DNA of 47,856 bases from a virus: IMG/VR virus record IMGVR_UViG_3300037493_006469, positions 1-47,856 of that record; one strand, 5' to 3'. Under the pieces are notes generated by a model. It saw only the letters and a program-made list of their open reading frames with translations, made no database searches and had not been told where the DNA came from. A program made the translations under genes and the position numbers. Below, piece by piece: positions 12,421 through 22,000 of the stretch; positions within the stretch are counted from its first letter, which is position 1; every line of letters starts with the position of its first letter.

Positions 12421-13001
12421 AGGTCCTCCACCTCGGCCCCCAGGACGCCCACTACCAACTTATCGCGGCGCTCCCGGACGAGGACTTGGCCATGTGCCGG
12501 GACCCCCTTGATCCGCAGGACTCGCGTCTCGATGAGGCGGAGTTCATCGTCTCCTACCGCTACCGCCACCGCATCCCCAAGGCCGTGATCGACCGCTTCC
12601 ACTACCGCATCATCAACGTCCACTGCGGCCTCACCTGGGTCTGCCGCGGGGTGCGGCCCACCTTCTTCAGCCTCCTACACGACCTCCCGATGGGCGTCAC
12701 CATCCATGAGGTCGACGAGGGCTGGGACACGGGGCCCATTCTGAACTGGTGCGGGGACTTCCGCCCCTCCTGGAACGAAGACACGCTCGAGGGCGCCTGG
12801 CAAAACCACAACAACACGGCGCTGCGCTTCCTCGCGCGGCACTGGAACAGGCTCAGGCACGGCGAGTACCTGCCTTCTCCACTTCGTGGCCGCGCCGGCC
12901 CCCTCTTCACCATGTCCGATTTCGACAAGGTCTGGCCGCTCCTTCCCCGCGGCTGGAAGACTACCGTAGCAGAACTCAGAAAAATTGGAGAAACCCTATG
13001 A
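12417..13001 (+). CDS. Formyltransferase (sugar/tRNA N-formyltransferase family)
   Basis: A 194-residue one-domain formyl_trans_N protein. The catalytic set is visible: N67 and H69 in IINVHCG, then RPTFFSLLHDLPMGVTIHEVD, and D104 in DEGWDTGPIL. These enzymes move a formyl group from N10-formyl-tetrahydrofolate to an amine. It lacks the C-terminal domain that methionyl-tRNA formyltransferase uses to bind tRNA, and it lies in one operon with a sugar epimerase and a sugar aminotransferase, so an amino-sugar nucleotide is the more likely substrate. Both ends overlap neighbouring genes by ATGA. Confidence 0.8.
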   Translation: MKVLHLGPQDAHYQLIAALPDEDLAMCRDPLDPQDSRLDEAEFIVSYRYRHRIPKAVIDRFHYRIINVHCGLTWVCRGVRPTFFSLLHDLPMGVTIHEVDEGWDTGPILNWCGDFRPSWNEDTLEGAWQNHNNTALRFLARHWNRLRHGEYLPSPLRGRAGPLFTMSDFDKVWPLLPRGWKTTVAELRKIGETL

Positions 13002-13906
13002 GAGTTGCCGTTGTCGGCTCAGGGGGCTATGTCGGCGTCCCCTTGTGTCACGCTTTGGAAAGTCGCGGGGACAAGGTCCTCCGCATCGACGCCCGGGTGT
13101 ACGGGCAGCCGGTCCACCCCGACACGATCGTCGCCAACCATGGTTGGACGATCAGCGAGGCCATCCTGCGCCGCGGGGCCGACGCCGTAGTCTGGCTCGC
13201 CGCCTACGCCCACGACCCCGCGGGGCGGATCCACGTCGATGAGATGCGGCGGAACAACACCGAGCTGATCTACGACACCCTGGCGACCACGACCTTTCCG
13301 GTCATCGTCACCAGCTCCCTGTCGGTATTCGCCGGCAACCGCGGAGGGGCCTACCCCAGGAGCAAGAGGATGCTCGAGGAGAACCTGTCCTGGCGCAAGG
13401 ACTTCCCCGAGCGCATTTCGATCCTGCGGTTCGGGACGTTGTTCGGGGCGGCGCCTCCTTACGACATCCCGACCTACAGGAGCCATCTGCTTCTGAACAA
13501 CCTGGTCTTCGACGCCATGTCGGACGGCTTCGTTCGTTATCAGGTTGACCGGTCGCGCCCGGTCCTCCCCCTGGCCCTCGCCGTCGAGGCGATCATCGGG
13601 CGCCTGGACGGGGGGCCCCGCGGTGACATCACCAACCACTACCTGACCAGCGGCACGCTGGAGCAGTACGCGGTGGCGGTGCGCGAGGCCCTTCGAGCCC
13701 ACTACTGCTTCCCCGTGTTGATGAGGAACTACAGCGAGTACGTCGCCGACGACCGAGACTACGGGTGGGGCCCGTTCGACGAGGTCACCCTCCGCGGGTG
13801 GCTGCATCCGCTCATACATTGGACGCTGTCCAATCGTCGGCCCATCTCAGTCGAGCGGGAGAAGTTTCCGAAGAACCTGTACGACTACATCGAAAGGAGG
13901 AGGTAG
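12998..13906 (+). CDS. NAD-dependent epimerase/dehydratase (extended SDR), nucleotide-sugar type
   Basis: A 302-residue extended short-chain dehydrogenase. It opens with VAVVGSGGYVG (Rossmann GxxGxxG at 7-13), has an adenine-contact acidic residue (RIDARV), an active-site serine pair (VTSSLSVF, near 107) and the YxxxK pair Y119/K123 (AYPRSK). Family members epimerise, dehydrate or reduce nucleotide-activated sugars. The ATG overlaps the formyltransferase stop and has TTGGAG upstream. A frame open to 12749 upstream is not part of the protein. Paired with the aminotransferase next door, it likely makes the keto-sugar or final epimer of an amino sugar. Confidence 0.85.
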   Translation: MRVAVVGSGGYVGVPLCHALESRGDKVLRIDARVYGQPVHPDTIVANHGWTISEAILRRGADAVVWLAAYAHDPAGRIHVDEMRRNNTELIYDTLATTTFPVIVTSSLSVFAGNRGGAYPRSKRMLEENLSWRKDFPERISILRFGTLFGAAPPYDIPTYRSHLLLNNLVFDAMSDGFVRYQVDRSRPVLPLALAVEAIIGRLDGGPRGDITNHYLTSGTLEQYAVAVREALRAHYCFPVLMRNYSEYVADDRDYGWGPFDEVTLRGWLHPLIHWTLSNRRPISVEREKFPKNLYDYIERRR

Positions 13907-14835
13907 TGGAGCTGTTCCAAACGCCGCGCCTGACGGGCAAGTACCTGGACAAGGTCTTGTCCTCGGGGTGGTACACGTCGGGGCCCATGGGGCAGCGGCT
14001 GCGCGACAAGGTCGCCGCCTTCATCGGCATGGGCATCAGCCCCGACCGGGTGGTCCTGGCCTCCTCGGCTACGGCGGGCTTTCAGGCCGTCCTGGACGCT
14101 TGCCGCGCCCACGGGGCCAAGACCGTGTCCATCACCGACGCCACCTGGCCTGGGATGCACCAGGCGATCACGCACGCCGGCCTCGGACGGGCGGCCCCCG
14201 ACGGCTTCGCCGACATCGACGTTTTCACCGACATCGGCGGGGCCTCAGAGATCGATGAGCGGGATCACTTCCCGGAGCCCGTCAAGATCCATGACTGCTG
14301 TCACTCCTGGCTGCCGGCCCCCGGCCGGGACTTCTACCTCATGAGCTTCTATCCGACGAAGCTGGTCCCGGGGGCCGAGGGCGGCGTCGTCATCTGCCCG
14401 CGCAACGACATCGCCGAGGAGGTCGCCTACCGCCTGTACTGCGGGCTCGAACCCGGGGCCGCCGGCCAGGGTAAGGAGCCCCGCTTCCAGGGGCGCAAAG
14501 CCAATATGACGGACATCACCGCCGCCCTCAACCTGGAGGCGTTGGAGGTCGCGCCGTACTACATCAAGACGATCGGTGACTCGTGGCGGGGCCTCGCGGC
14601 CGAGGCCGATCGCCAGGGGGTCATCTACCGCGCGCATAACACCCGGCCTTACCTGTTCCAGGCCATGGTCGCACCCAAGGAAGTGTCCGCCATTCGGGAG
14701 AGCCTCAAGGAACGGGGCATCCCGTCCGCCTGGAACTTCCGGCCCGCGGGCCTCGTCACCCTTCCTTGTTACCCAGGAATGCTGCCCCACGAGATCAAGC
14801 AGGTGGTCGGGGCAGTGAGGGAGGTCCTTGAGTGA
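13906..14835 (+). CDS. DegT/DnrJ/EryC1/StrS-family sugar aminotransferase
   Basis: A 309-residue PLP enzyme from GTG 13906 (AAGGAGGAGG upstream). The start GKYLDKVLSSGWYTSGP is the family's usual opening, SSATAGFQA binds the cofactor phosphate, D130 and H133 (IHDCCHS) hold the pyridine ring, and K152 in SFYPTKLVPGAEGG forms the Schiff base. It would transfer an amino group from glutamate or glutamine to a nucleotide-linked keto-sugar. It is shorter than the common 360-400 residues. The stop overlaps the TTG of the HNH gene. Confidence 0.85.
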   Translation: MELFQTPRLTGKYLDKVLSSGWYTSGPMGQRLRDKVAAFIGMGISPDRVVLASSATAGFQAVLDACRAHGAKTVSITDATWPGMHQAITHAGLGRAAPDGFADIDVFTDIGGASEIDERDHFPEPVKIHDCCHSWLPAPGRDFYLMSFYPTKLVPGAEGGVVICPRNDIAEEVAYRLYCGLEPGAAGQGKEPRFQGRKANMTDITAALNLEALEVAPYYIKTIGDSWRGLAAEADRQGVIYRAHNTRPYLFQAMVAPKEVSAIRESLKERGIPSAWNFRPAGLVTLPCYPGMLPHEIKQVVGAVREVLE

Positions 14836-15586
14836 TGAGAAGGAGGAGGGGGCGCGAAAAAGAAAGCCACTATCCGAGGAGCAACGTCAACTAAAAAAAA
14901 TTCATCGAAAACAATATTATCTCCAACACCGAGAAATATTGCTTGCTAAATCTCGGAAGTATTTTCTGGAGCACCATGATAAAAAATATGCCGCCGAGCG
15001 GCGATATCAAGAGCGGCACCGAGAGCGCATTAAAGAGCGAAGCAGGCAGCGAAGCAGGCGTCGAGGGGATGGCTATGCCATCCTTGGACACGGGCGCACA
15101 TGGCCCCCCTATTCATTGAAAATGAGGGTTATCAACGAGGTCGCTCTCCAGGCAGGATGTGCAGTATGTGGATATAACGAGACACATGCGGGAATGTGCT
15201 GGCATCACCTACGAGATAAGCGTTTTTCTTTCAATCGTCCCAGGATATGTCCCATTCCTTGGGCCGACATTATTGAGGAAATGGGACGATGTGTTGTGTT
15301 ATGCCATAACTGCCATAGTGCCGTACATAACCCAAAGAACGGTTTCATAACACCTCGTCGGCGAGCCCGCATCGAAGAGATTCGCGCGCAGTCATCCAAG
15401 TCTCCGCCTCCATCGCTCCCGCCCACCATTTCGCTGACCTCTTTGTCCGTCGCCCCAGGATCCGACAGTACTCCGCTTTCATGCGTTTTAGTTCCTGCAC
15501 ATCCTGAACCAGTTCAGTTGCAGTTCGCCTTCCAGGATCCGCAATCTGACCCAACGGATGAACCATCACCCGACAACGCGGGGTGA
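14828..15586 (+). CDS. HNH homing-type endonuclease, AT-rich insert
   Basis: Residues 1-80 are a lysine/arginine-rich, mostly helical region; residues 111-167 are the HNH domain: C111-x2-C114, W-HH (126-127), LCHNCH with C159-x2-C162 and H163, and H167. TTG 14828 overlaps the aminotransferase stop. The gene is visibly AT-richer than both neighbours from about 14870 to 15340. The HNH domain ends almost exactly where the convergent ClpP-like gene ends (15345), and the last roughly 80 residues (Ser/Pro-rich) are read antisense through that gene, so they are probably an accidental tail. A mobile endonuclease inserted at an operon boundary. Confidence 0.8.
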   Translation: MSDEKEEGARKRKPLSEEQRQLKKIHRKQYYLQHREILLAKSRKYFLEHHDKKYAAERRYQERHRERIKERSRQRSRRRGDGYAILGHGRTWPPYSLKMRVINEVALQAGCAVCGYNETHAGMCWHHLRDKRFSFNRPRICPIPWADIIEEMGRCVVLCHNCHSAVHNPKNGFITPRRRARIEEIRAQSSKSPPPSLPPTISLTSLSVAPGSDSTPLSCVLVPAHPEPVQLQFAFQDPQSDPTDEPSPDNAG

Positions 15587-15830
15587 TGAACCGGCGGACA
15601 CCAGAGGCAAGAACGGGAACCGCGGCGGACCAGCATACGCCCGTGGCAACAATCTCTGTCGGGTTGGCTTCGAGGTAGTCGATCGCCGCGAACATATCGA
15701 ACAGGCTGCCCCCCTCGCTGTTGATTATAAGGCGAGGGGGGCCAGTGTACAGCGCCCGCAGAAGGTCGTTGTTAACTTCCCCCGCGTAGAAGAGCGGAGG
15801 GTTTGATTCCGGGGTTGATGACGGGTCCAA
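15345..15830 (-). CDS. ClpP-like serine protease
   Basis: A 161-residue protein if it starts at TTG 15830; the frame is open further, to 16022, and the true start is uncertain. The ClpP-type core is complete: FYAGEVNNDLLRAL, LIINSEGGSLFDMF, nucleophile S68 in TGVCWSAAV, and H91 in VMVHPLG, ending with ARESLRCGLADEVL. In phages this family usually matures the procapsid, but here the gene is the last of the virion operon rather than next to the coat gene, so it could act on internal proteins or on host targets. It overlaps the preceding membrane-protein gene and, on the other strand, the HNH tail. Confidence 0.75.
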   Translation of the reverse strand: MDPSSTPESNPPLFYAGEVNNDLLRALYTGPPRLIINSEGGSLFDMFAAIDYLEANPTEIVATGVCWSAAVPVLASGVRRFITPRCRVMVHPLGQIADPGRRTATELVQDVQELKRMKAEYCRILGRRTKRSAKWWAGAMEAETWMTARESLRCGLADEVL

Positions 15831-16047
15831 GTACCGCGGCTTCGAGGACAGGCAGGATGGCGTTGGTCTTCGCGCAATGAACCTCGAGCTTCGCCAACCG
15901 TCCGTTCTGTGTTTCATTGTGCCTCTCGATCCGGGACAAAGACAGCCTGATCTCGCGTAGACTGGCGCGGGTGAATCCCACGAAGACTCCCAGACCCACG
16001 GCCGCCCCCGCGCCGAGTTCACCGAGGTTGCTCCAGACGTCGATCAT
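15772..16047 (-). CDS. Small membrane protein with coiled coil (holin candidate)
   Basis: A 91-residue protein just after the giant internal protein gene. Residues 11-28 (LGAGAAVGLGVFVGFTRA) form one membrane segment, followed by a charged amphipathic helix (residues 29-50, SLREIRLSLSRIERHNETQ) and a second apolar stretch (65-75). The single-pass-plus-coil layout occurs in holins and spanin-like proteins, and this is the only obvious candidate near the end of the late operon. No endolysin was recognised nearby, so the lysis role is only a guess. Confidence 0.55.
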   Translation of the reverse strand: MIDVWSNLGELGAGAAVGLGVFVGFTRASLREIRLSLSRIERHNETQNGRLAKLEVHCAKTNAILPVLEAAVLGPVINPGIKPSALLRGGS

Positions 16048-16049
16048 AG

Positions 16050-19000
16050 TTATTTCCTTGGCATAAGGATTTCGACGACCCGATCGCCGAACTGTTTGCG
16101 GACCTCCTTCGACTGTTGGTTTACCGTGCCTGTGATTTTTTCGAGCATTCTTTTCTGGTCGGTCAGTGGCTGCGTTTCCTTCTTCATGTGTTGAAGCAAG
16201 TACTTGAATCGCGGGTTCGCACCAGCCTGTGCCACCCGCTCCTCCAGGGTCTTCACGGCCGAGTCGACCTTCTCGGGGTCGTCGGCCCCCTTGAAGCCCA
16301 TGCTGTTGTCGCTCCAGGTCATCCGGTGGATGAACTCGAGGATGTGCCTGTCGGCCACGCCCTTGCGGTCGAGGTTGGTGACGATCGCGGCCTGCTGGTC
16401 GATCGGGAGGCGCCCGAAACTTTCGTGCGGGTCGTAGTCGGAGATCCGGTTGGCCATCTGCTGGGACTCGCGTTCGGTCAGGCCTGTGGTCACCTTGGCC
16501 GCGCCGAACTCCGACTCGGCGCGCTGGTGGACGAGCTTGACGAACTCCTCTTCGGCGCGCGCCTTGGCCGCCGGATCCTTGGCCTCCTGGATCATGCGGA
16601 AGTAGGCGCCGCGCAGCTCCTGGTATGGCGAGTACAGCGACTGGTCGGACGGCGTGTCTCCCGGGTTCCGGAAGAACCGCTGGGCCTCCTTGATCTCGTT
16701 GATGATGATGTCCTCGTCGTCCGCGACGTTCCGCTTCTGGTTCGGAGCCCGGGTGCCAAGGTAGTCGTCGATGTAGGAAACAGGGACGCCACGCGGGTCG
16801 GCGCCAGAGATGGTACGCAAGAGGGTCGAGGCCACGCCGGCCGGGGCTCGGAAGGGCCGCCCGGTCGCCGGGTTGATCGCTGCGGTCGCCTCGATGGCCT
16901 TCTCCACTCGCTCGACATCGCGGCCCACGACGTTGAAGGGCCCGGCGTGAATGTGCGGGAAGAGGGGCGACACGAAGTTCTGAGTGAGGGCCTTCATGTA
17001 CTGGCCCACCTTGGTCGGGAAATCTACGTCCTCGTCAACGATCCTCTCCCCGGTAACCTGGTCTCGACCGGCGACCAAGGTGCCAAGGTTGAAGAGGGGG
17101 TTGTTCAGGTAGAACTGGCCGGCGTACCCCACCGCTCCGGCCAGGATCTCCTGGCCCAGGCCTCGCTTCTCCGGCGGCATCAACATGTCGGTGCCGACCC
17201 CCACCGCGCCGCGGGCCGTCGTGATGTCGGCGGCGGGCAGCCAGTTCCCGGTGTTGATATCCATGGCCAGGTTGTTGTCCCCGTCCAGCGACATCAAGTG
17301 CGTCATGAAGTACTTGACGGTCTCGCCCCATCCGCGGGCCCCCCGTGCGTGGACCATTGCCTCGAGCCTGTCCCAGTTCGTCCCGCTCAAGGTCATGGAC
17401 GAGAAGTTGAGAGCGCTGACGGCCCCGAGAGTACCGATGGTGCGCGCCGGGTAGTGCGTCAGGAAGTTCTTTCCGAGCCGCGTCAGCTCTGCCGGGAATG
17501 ACGTGATGAGCGACAGCATCGGGTTGCTCGAACGCAAGGACTGGGGGACCCGGCTGTAGTCTTGCATGAACGTCTTGACGCGCCAGATCGCCTCGGACTT
17601 GGGCATCCCCGAGTCGAGCATGTTCTTGTAAGCCGCGAGCTTGAAGTGCTCGTCGATCTGGTTGTAGAACTTCTTCGCCATGTCCATGACGCCGTTGTTC
17701 GGGATGCCCAGCTTGTTGGCGCCGTCGAGCCAGAAGCCGCCGATGAACCGACCCATGCGCTTGGCGAGGCCGGCGTTCAGCGTGTCCATCGCCGCCTGGA
17801 TGGAGGCCAGCTCCTTCTGGAGTTCCTGCGTGTTGACGGCGGCCGAGGTCTTGCCCTCGGAGGCAAGCTGGCTCTTGCGCAGGACCGCCTCACGCTTCTT
17901 GAAGAGATCCTTCAGGGCGATCCCGTCCTTCGTCCCGAACCCAACCATATCCTGCCAGGCGCGCCGGATGTACTGGTTGTTCTTGTCGAAGAAGGTGCCG
18001 GTCAGGACGCCATTGTTGACCGCGTCGACGTAGAGCGGGTCGTGAGCAATCTTGTTGTTGAGCGGAGACGTCTCCTTGATTGCCCACCAAAGGTTCTTCA
18101 CATTGTTCAGGTTGTAGACCCCGAACTGCCCCATGTGATCGAGGATGACGTTGAACATGAAGTTGCCGACCCAGGTCCGGGGCGACTGGATGATCTGCGT
18201 CATCTTCGCGACCTTGGACATTGTGTCGAAAACAACGTTGCCCGCGTTTGCCACCTTGTTCACGATCTCGTCGGGGACCGGATAGTTGGCGTGGCTGAAG
18301 CTCTCCTGGAGCCCGGCCATAAACCCCTTGAGGCCCTCGTGCGTCTTCACCATATTGTTCATCTCGGCGAAGACGCGCTTGTGAACCCACTTGCCGGAGA
18401 TGGACCCGAAGTGAGCCTGGTCGGTGGGAACCCGCACGAACTGGGACGCCGCCTGGAGGCCGCTCTTGCCCTTCAGCGTCAGGGCGTTCCGGGCCTCGTC
18501 GGTGAGGACCATGCCGCCGTAGAGGTCAAGGGCCTGGACGTAGGAGTGCATCATGACGTCCCGCCACATCTGCTGGAGGCGCTCGATCCGCTTCAGGGGG
18601 ACCGCCTCGGAGCCGAGGTAGTCCAGGTTCCGGAGGCCCTCCTTCCCGAGCGGGGCCGCCACCGAGATGTTGTCGCGGTACTGGGTCTTGCCGCGGAAGA
18701 TCCCGTCCTTCTCCACGAGCCCGTCGATGATCGCCTGGCCGTAGTTCTGGCGGATAAAGCGGTGGGCCTCGACGACGCTCGGGAAGTACTCGTCGACGAT
18801 CGCGTCGGGCTCGTCAACCCGCACGCGGTACTGGGTCGCGTCCCTCTCCATCTTGAACTCGGAAAGATCGGTGAGCTGCGGCGGCGACTCCATGCCGCGG
18901 CCGGCGCCGCCCTTCTTGCCGAGGCCGCGCACGACGTCGTCGCGGACCAGGCCCGGGCGCTCGTGAACGCCGTAGGACTTGGGCGCGTACCCGAGCTTCT

Positions 19001-22000
19001 TGAACTCGCGGAGGGTCTTGTTGTCGAGCATTCCGGCCCGATCGAGGGCGCGGAAGACCGAGTCGAACATGCCCTTCTCTCGGGTCCAGAAGTCGTCGAG
19101 CCGGCTCATGATCGTTTTCAGGCTGCCGTCCAGGGACCGCCCGTAGAAAGCGCGGTCGAGGAGCGGGTACTTCTCGACGAGCTTGGAGGGCAGCACGCCC
19201 GCCTTCTGGGAGCGGGCCAGGAGCTGCCGCTCGGCCGGGGTCATCTGGCTGTGAATCTTGGCCAGGTCCTCGAGCTGACCGGTGACCGCGTTGAGCCGGG
19301 CGGTCACCCCAACCGACATGTCGTGCAGGATCGAGGCCTTCTTCAGGAAGGGGAGGGCCTCGACCATGAAGGGGTTGCCGCGCATTCCGACGACGGATCC
19401 GGCCTTGAGGTTTTCCTGGTAGGCCTTCGCGCGGGCGACGATCTCGTCCGGGGTCTCGATGCCACGGTGCCGGAGCTTAGGCCCCAGCTCCTTACGAACC
19501 GCGTCGGCGTTGAGGCTGTAGGTCGGGGCCGGGTTCTCGGCCCGGTCCAGCCCGGCCACCGCGGCGCGCCTCTCGGCTTTCAGGGACTTGATCTCGGCCT
19601 CAGCGTCGTAGAAGGCCGTCGACTTGCGTGCGCCGGTCTTGATTCCCTGGCCAGCCTGTTGGTAGAGGTCGGCCGCCGCCGCCTCTTCCTGGTCCAGCAT
19701 CTTGGTGTTCAGCGCCCCGTTCCGGGCGTCCGCGTGGTGCGGGAGGTCGCGGGTCACACGCTCGGCGAAGGTGGCCGGCATGACCTCGCGGGCGTGCTGG
19801 ACCGACTCATCCATGCGCCGAAGGATGTCGCCCAGCTTCTGGCCCTCGCCCTTGAACCGGATCCCTTCCAGGACCGACAGGTACTCGGGGTTGAGGTTGG
19901 CCTTCAGGAGGTCGATGTTCTCGTCGGTCGCCGGCTTGTCCAGCATCTCGCTGACCCGCCGGAGCCGCAGGTTCCGCAGCTTCGCGTCCTTCGCCGCCTG
20001 GCCGAGGCCCTTGGTCGTTGCGTCCGAGTCCAGCGGGCTCGTCCGGGCCTCTTCCCTGCGGTTTACGGCCGCACGGATCCGCTGGTCAACGGCGGCCAGT
20101 TCGGCTTTCCGTGTCTCCACCAGCACCGAGTTCGGCAGATCCCTGTGCTCGAAGGCGATCGTCTCCGGCGTCAACCCATCGAACATCGGCTGGTTGTGCT
20201 CGACCACGGAGCGGAGAAGATCGGGGTTCTCCCGATAGGCCTCCAGGACCGCGGGGGCCGCCTGCTCGGTCCATGGTTTCGTGGCGTCGTGGCCGCGCAA
20301 CCTGGAGCGGTACTTCTGGGTCTGGGTCAGCTTTTCGGTGTAGTCCCGAATGGTCGCGTCCAGCTCGTCGCGCTGCCGCACCTTGAGATCCAGGAGGGCG
20401 CGCTGGGTCGCGGTCGGCTCCGGCCCGAAGGCAACCATGTCGGCGTCGATCGACGCCTGGGCTCCGGCCCGAGCCGGCTTGAGGCGGCTTTCCAGCCTGT
20501 CGCGGTAGATGTACTCCGCCGTGCTGGCAATGACGTCGTTCCGCGCCATGACCGGGCGCCATTCCTTCTGCGCCTGTGCGGCCCCGACGGCGTACTGGTG
20601 GGCGGCGTCGACCATTTTCTCGGCGCCACGGACCACGCGCTCGAACAGCTCCGGATGACGCACTCCCGTCAGCTTCAAGAAGGCGCGGGCCCAGATCGAG
20701 CTGCCCGGGGGAGGCAGATGGTCAGAGGCATTGAGGGCCGCGACCAGTGTGCGGTTCTGCTCGGGCATCAGGTCCAGCATCTCGCGCATCGTCGGGTCGC
20801 GCCCGTTCTTCGTCTTGAACTCGGCGACCCCCTTCTGGTAGCTGTCGTCGCGCATCCCGGTAAGGACGTCGTCGGTGTCCGGTCCGACGAAGAGCCCCGT
20901 GTCCGACCGCATCATTCTGTCAATCGATTGGCCGGTCTCGTCCAGGATCCGTCGCGAGGACAGGAAGTCGAACCACTTCCCTGGACGCTGGATCAGCTTG
21001 CCCCAGGCCTGGTCGACATGGTGGAAGAAGTTCCCGATCGTCGACTCGGAGCCGACCTTGTACGCGATGCTCTCCGCTGACTCGTCAAGCCGCCCAGAGA
21101 TGTTACCCCAGATCTTCCGGACGGTGGCCCCCAGCTCGCGCGCCTTCGCGGGCACGAACCTGTTCGCCTTCTGGTCCTCGAGGACGTGGTCGATCGCGGC
21201 CCCGGCGGCCTCGAGCTTGCGCAGGGTCACCTCCGGGCGAGCCGGATCGTACCGAAGGATCTCGTCGCTGATCGCCTTGCGGTACGGGGTCAGGTGCTCG
21301 GGGGCGTACTTCGCCATCTCGACGAGCTTCCGCTGCAACCCGTATCCCTGGAGCATCCGATCCACGAGCTGCGTCTTGGCGGCGCCGAGCCCGCTGACGC
21401 TGCGGCCCAGCATGTCGAACCCGATCATGTAGGCGATCCCCTGGCGAGGGTCGTCGACCAGGGCGGCGGCCACGTCGACCACCGGAAGGAGCATCTGCCC
21501 GACGAGGGACTTCGAGGTGGCCGAGATGGTGCCCAGCCAGTCCCGGGGGGCCTTGCCGTCGAGTTGCGCCGACAGGTACCCCTGCCGGTCCGACTCCTCT
21601 TTCACCGCTTGCCCGAAGGCGTTCCGCAGCAAGAAGTCCCCGGCGTGCGCCTCCATGTCGAAGGCCGCCCGGACGCGCTCGGGGCTCGCCCCTTCCATCC
21701 CGACCAGGTCGTGGAGGAGGCTCTTGTCCGTGATGGACGGAAGCGGGCCGTCTCCCGTCTTGGGCGTGTAGGCCTCGAGGGCCGTCCCCTTCGCCAGCTC
21801 GGTCGCGTCCAGCACACGCCGCCTCTCGATCGGGTCCTTGGTGATCCCGTACTGCTTCAGGGCGTCGGCCAGCCGCGCCCCGACGACCTTGAACCCGTCG
21901 GCCAGGGTGAGCCCCTGGAACACGGTCGCCATCATGTGCGAGGGGCCCTTCGTCGTCTCGGCCAGGATGGCGTTGCCGGTCCAGGCGTAGGTACCGGTCT

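Noticed and set aside
11553-14835. A PurZ/MazZ-type 2-aminoadenine (Z-genome) system
   Set aside because: A dATP/dGTP diphosphohydrolase-like gene is present, but no adenylosuccinate-synthetase-like PurZ or DatZ-type gene was found.
17562-21080. A plus-strand open frame of 1172 codons opposite the giant minus-strand gene
   Set aside because: Its product is Leu/Val/Arg/Gly-rich with no domain, no ribosome-binding site and no neighbours on that strand; it mirrors GC-rich third positions of the real gene.
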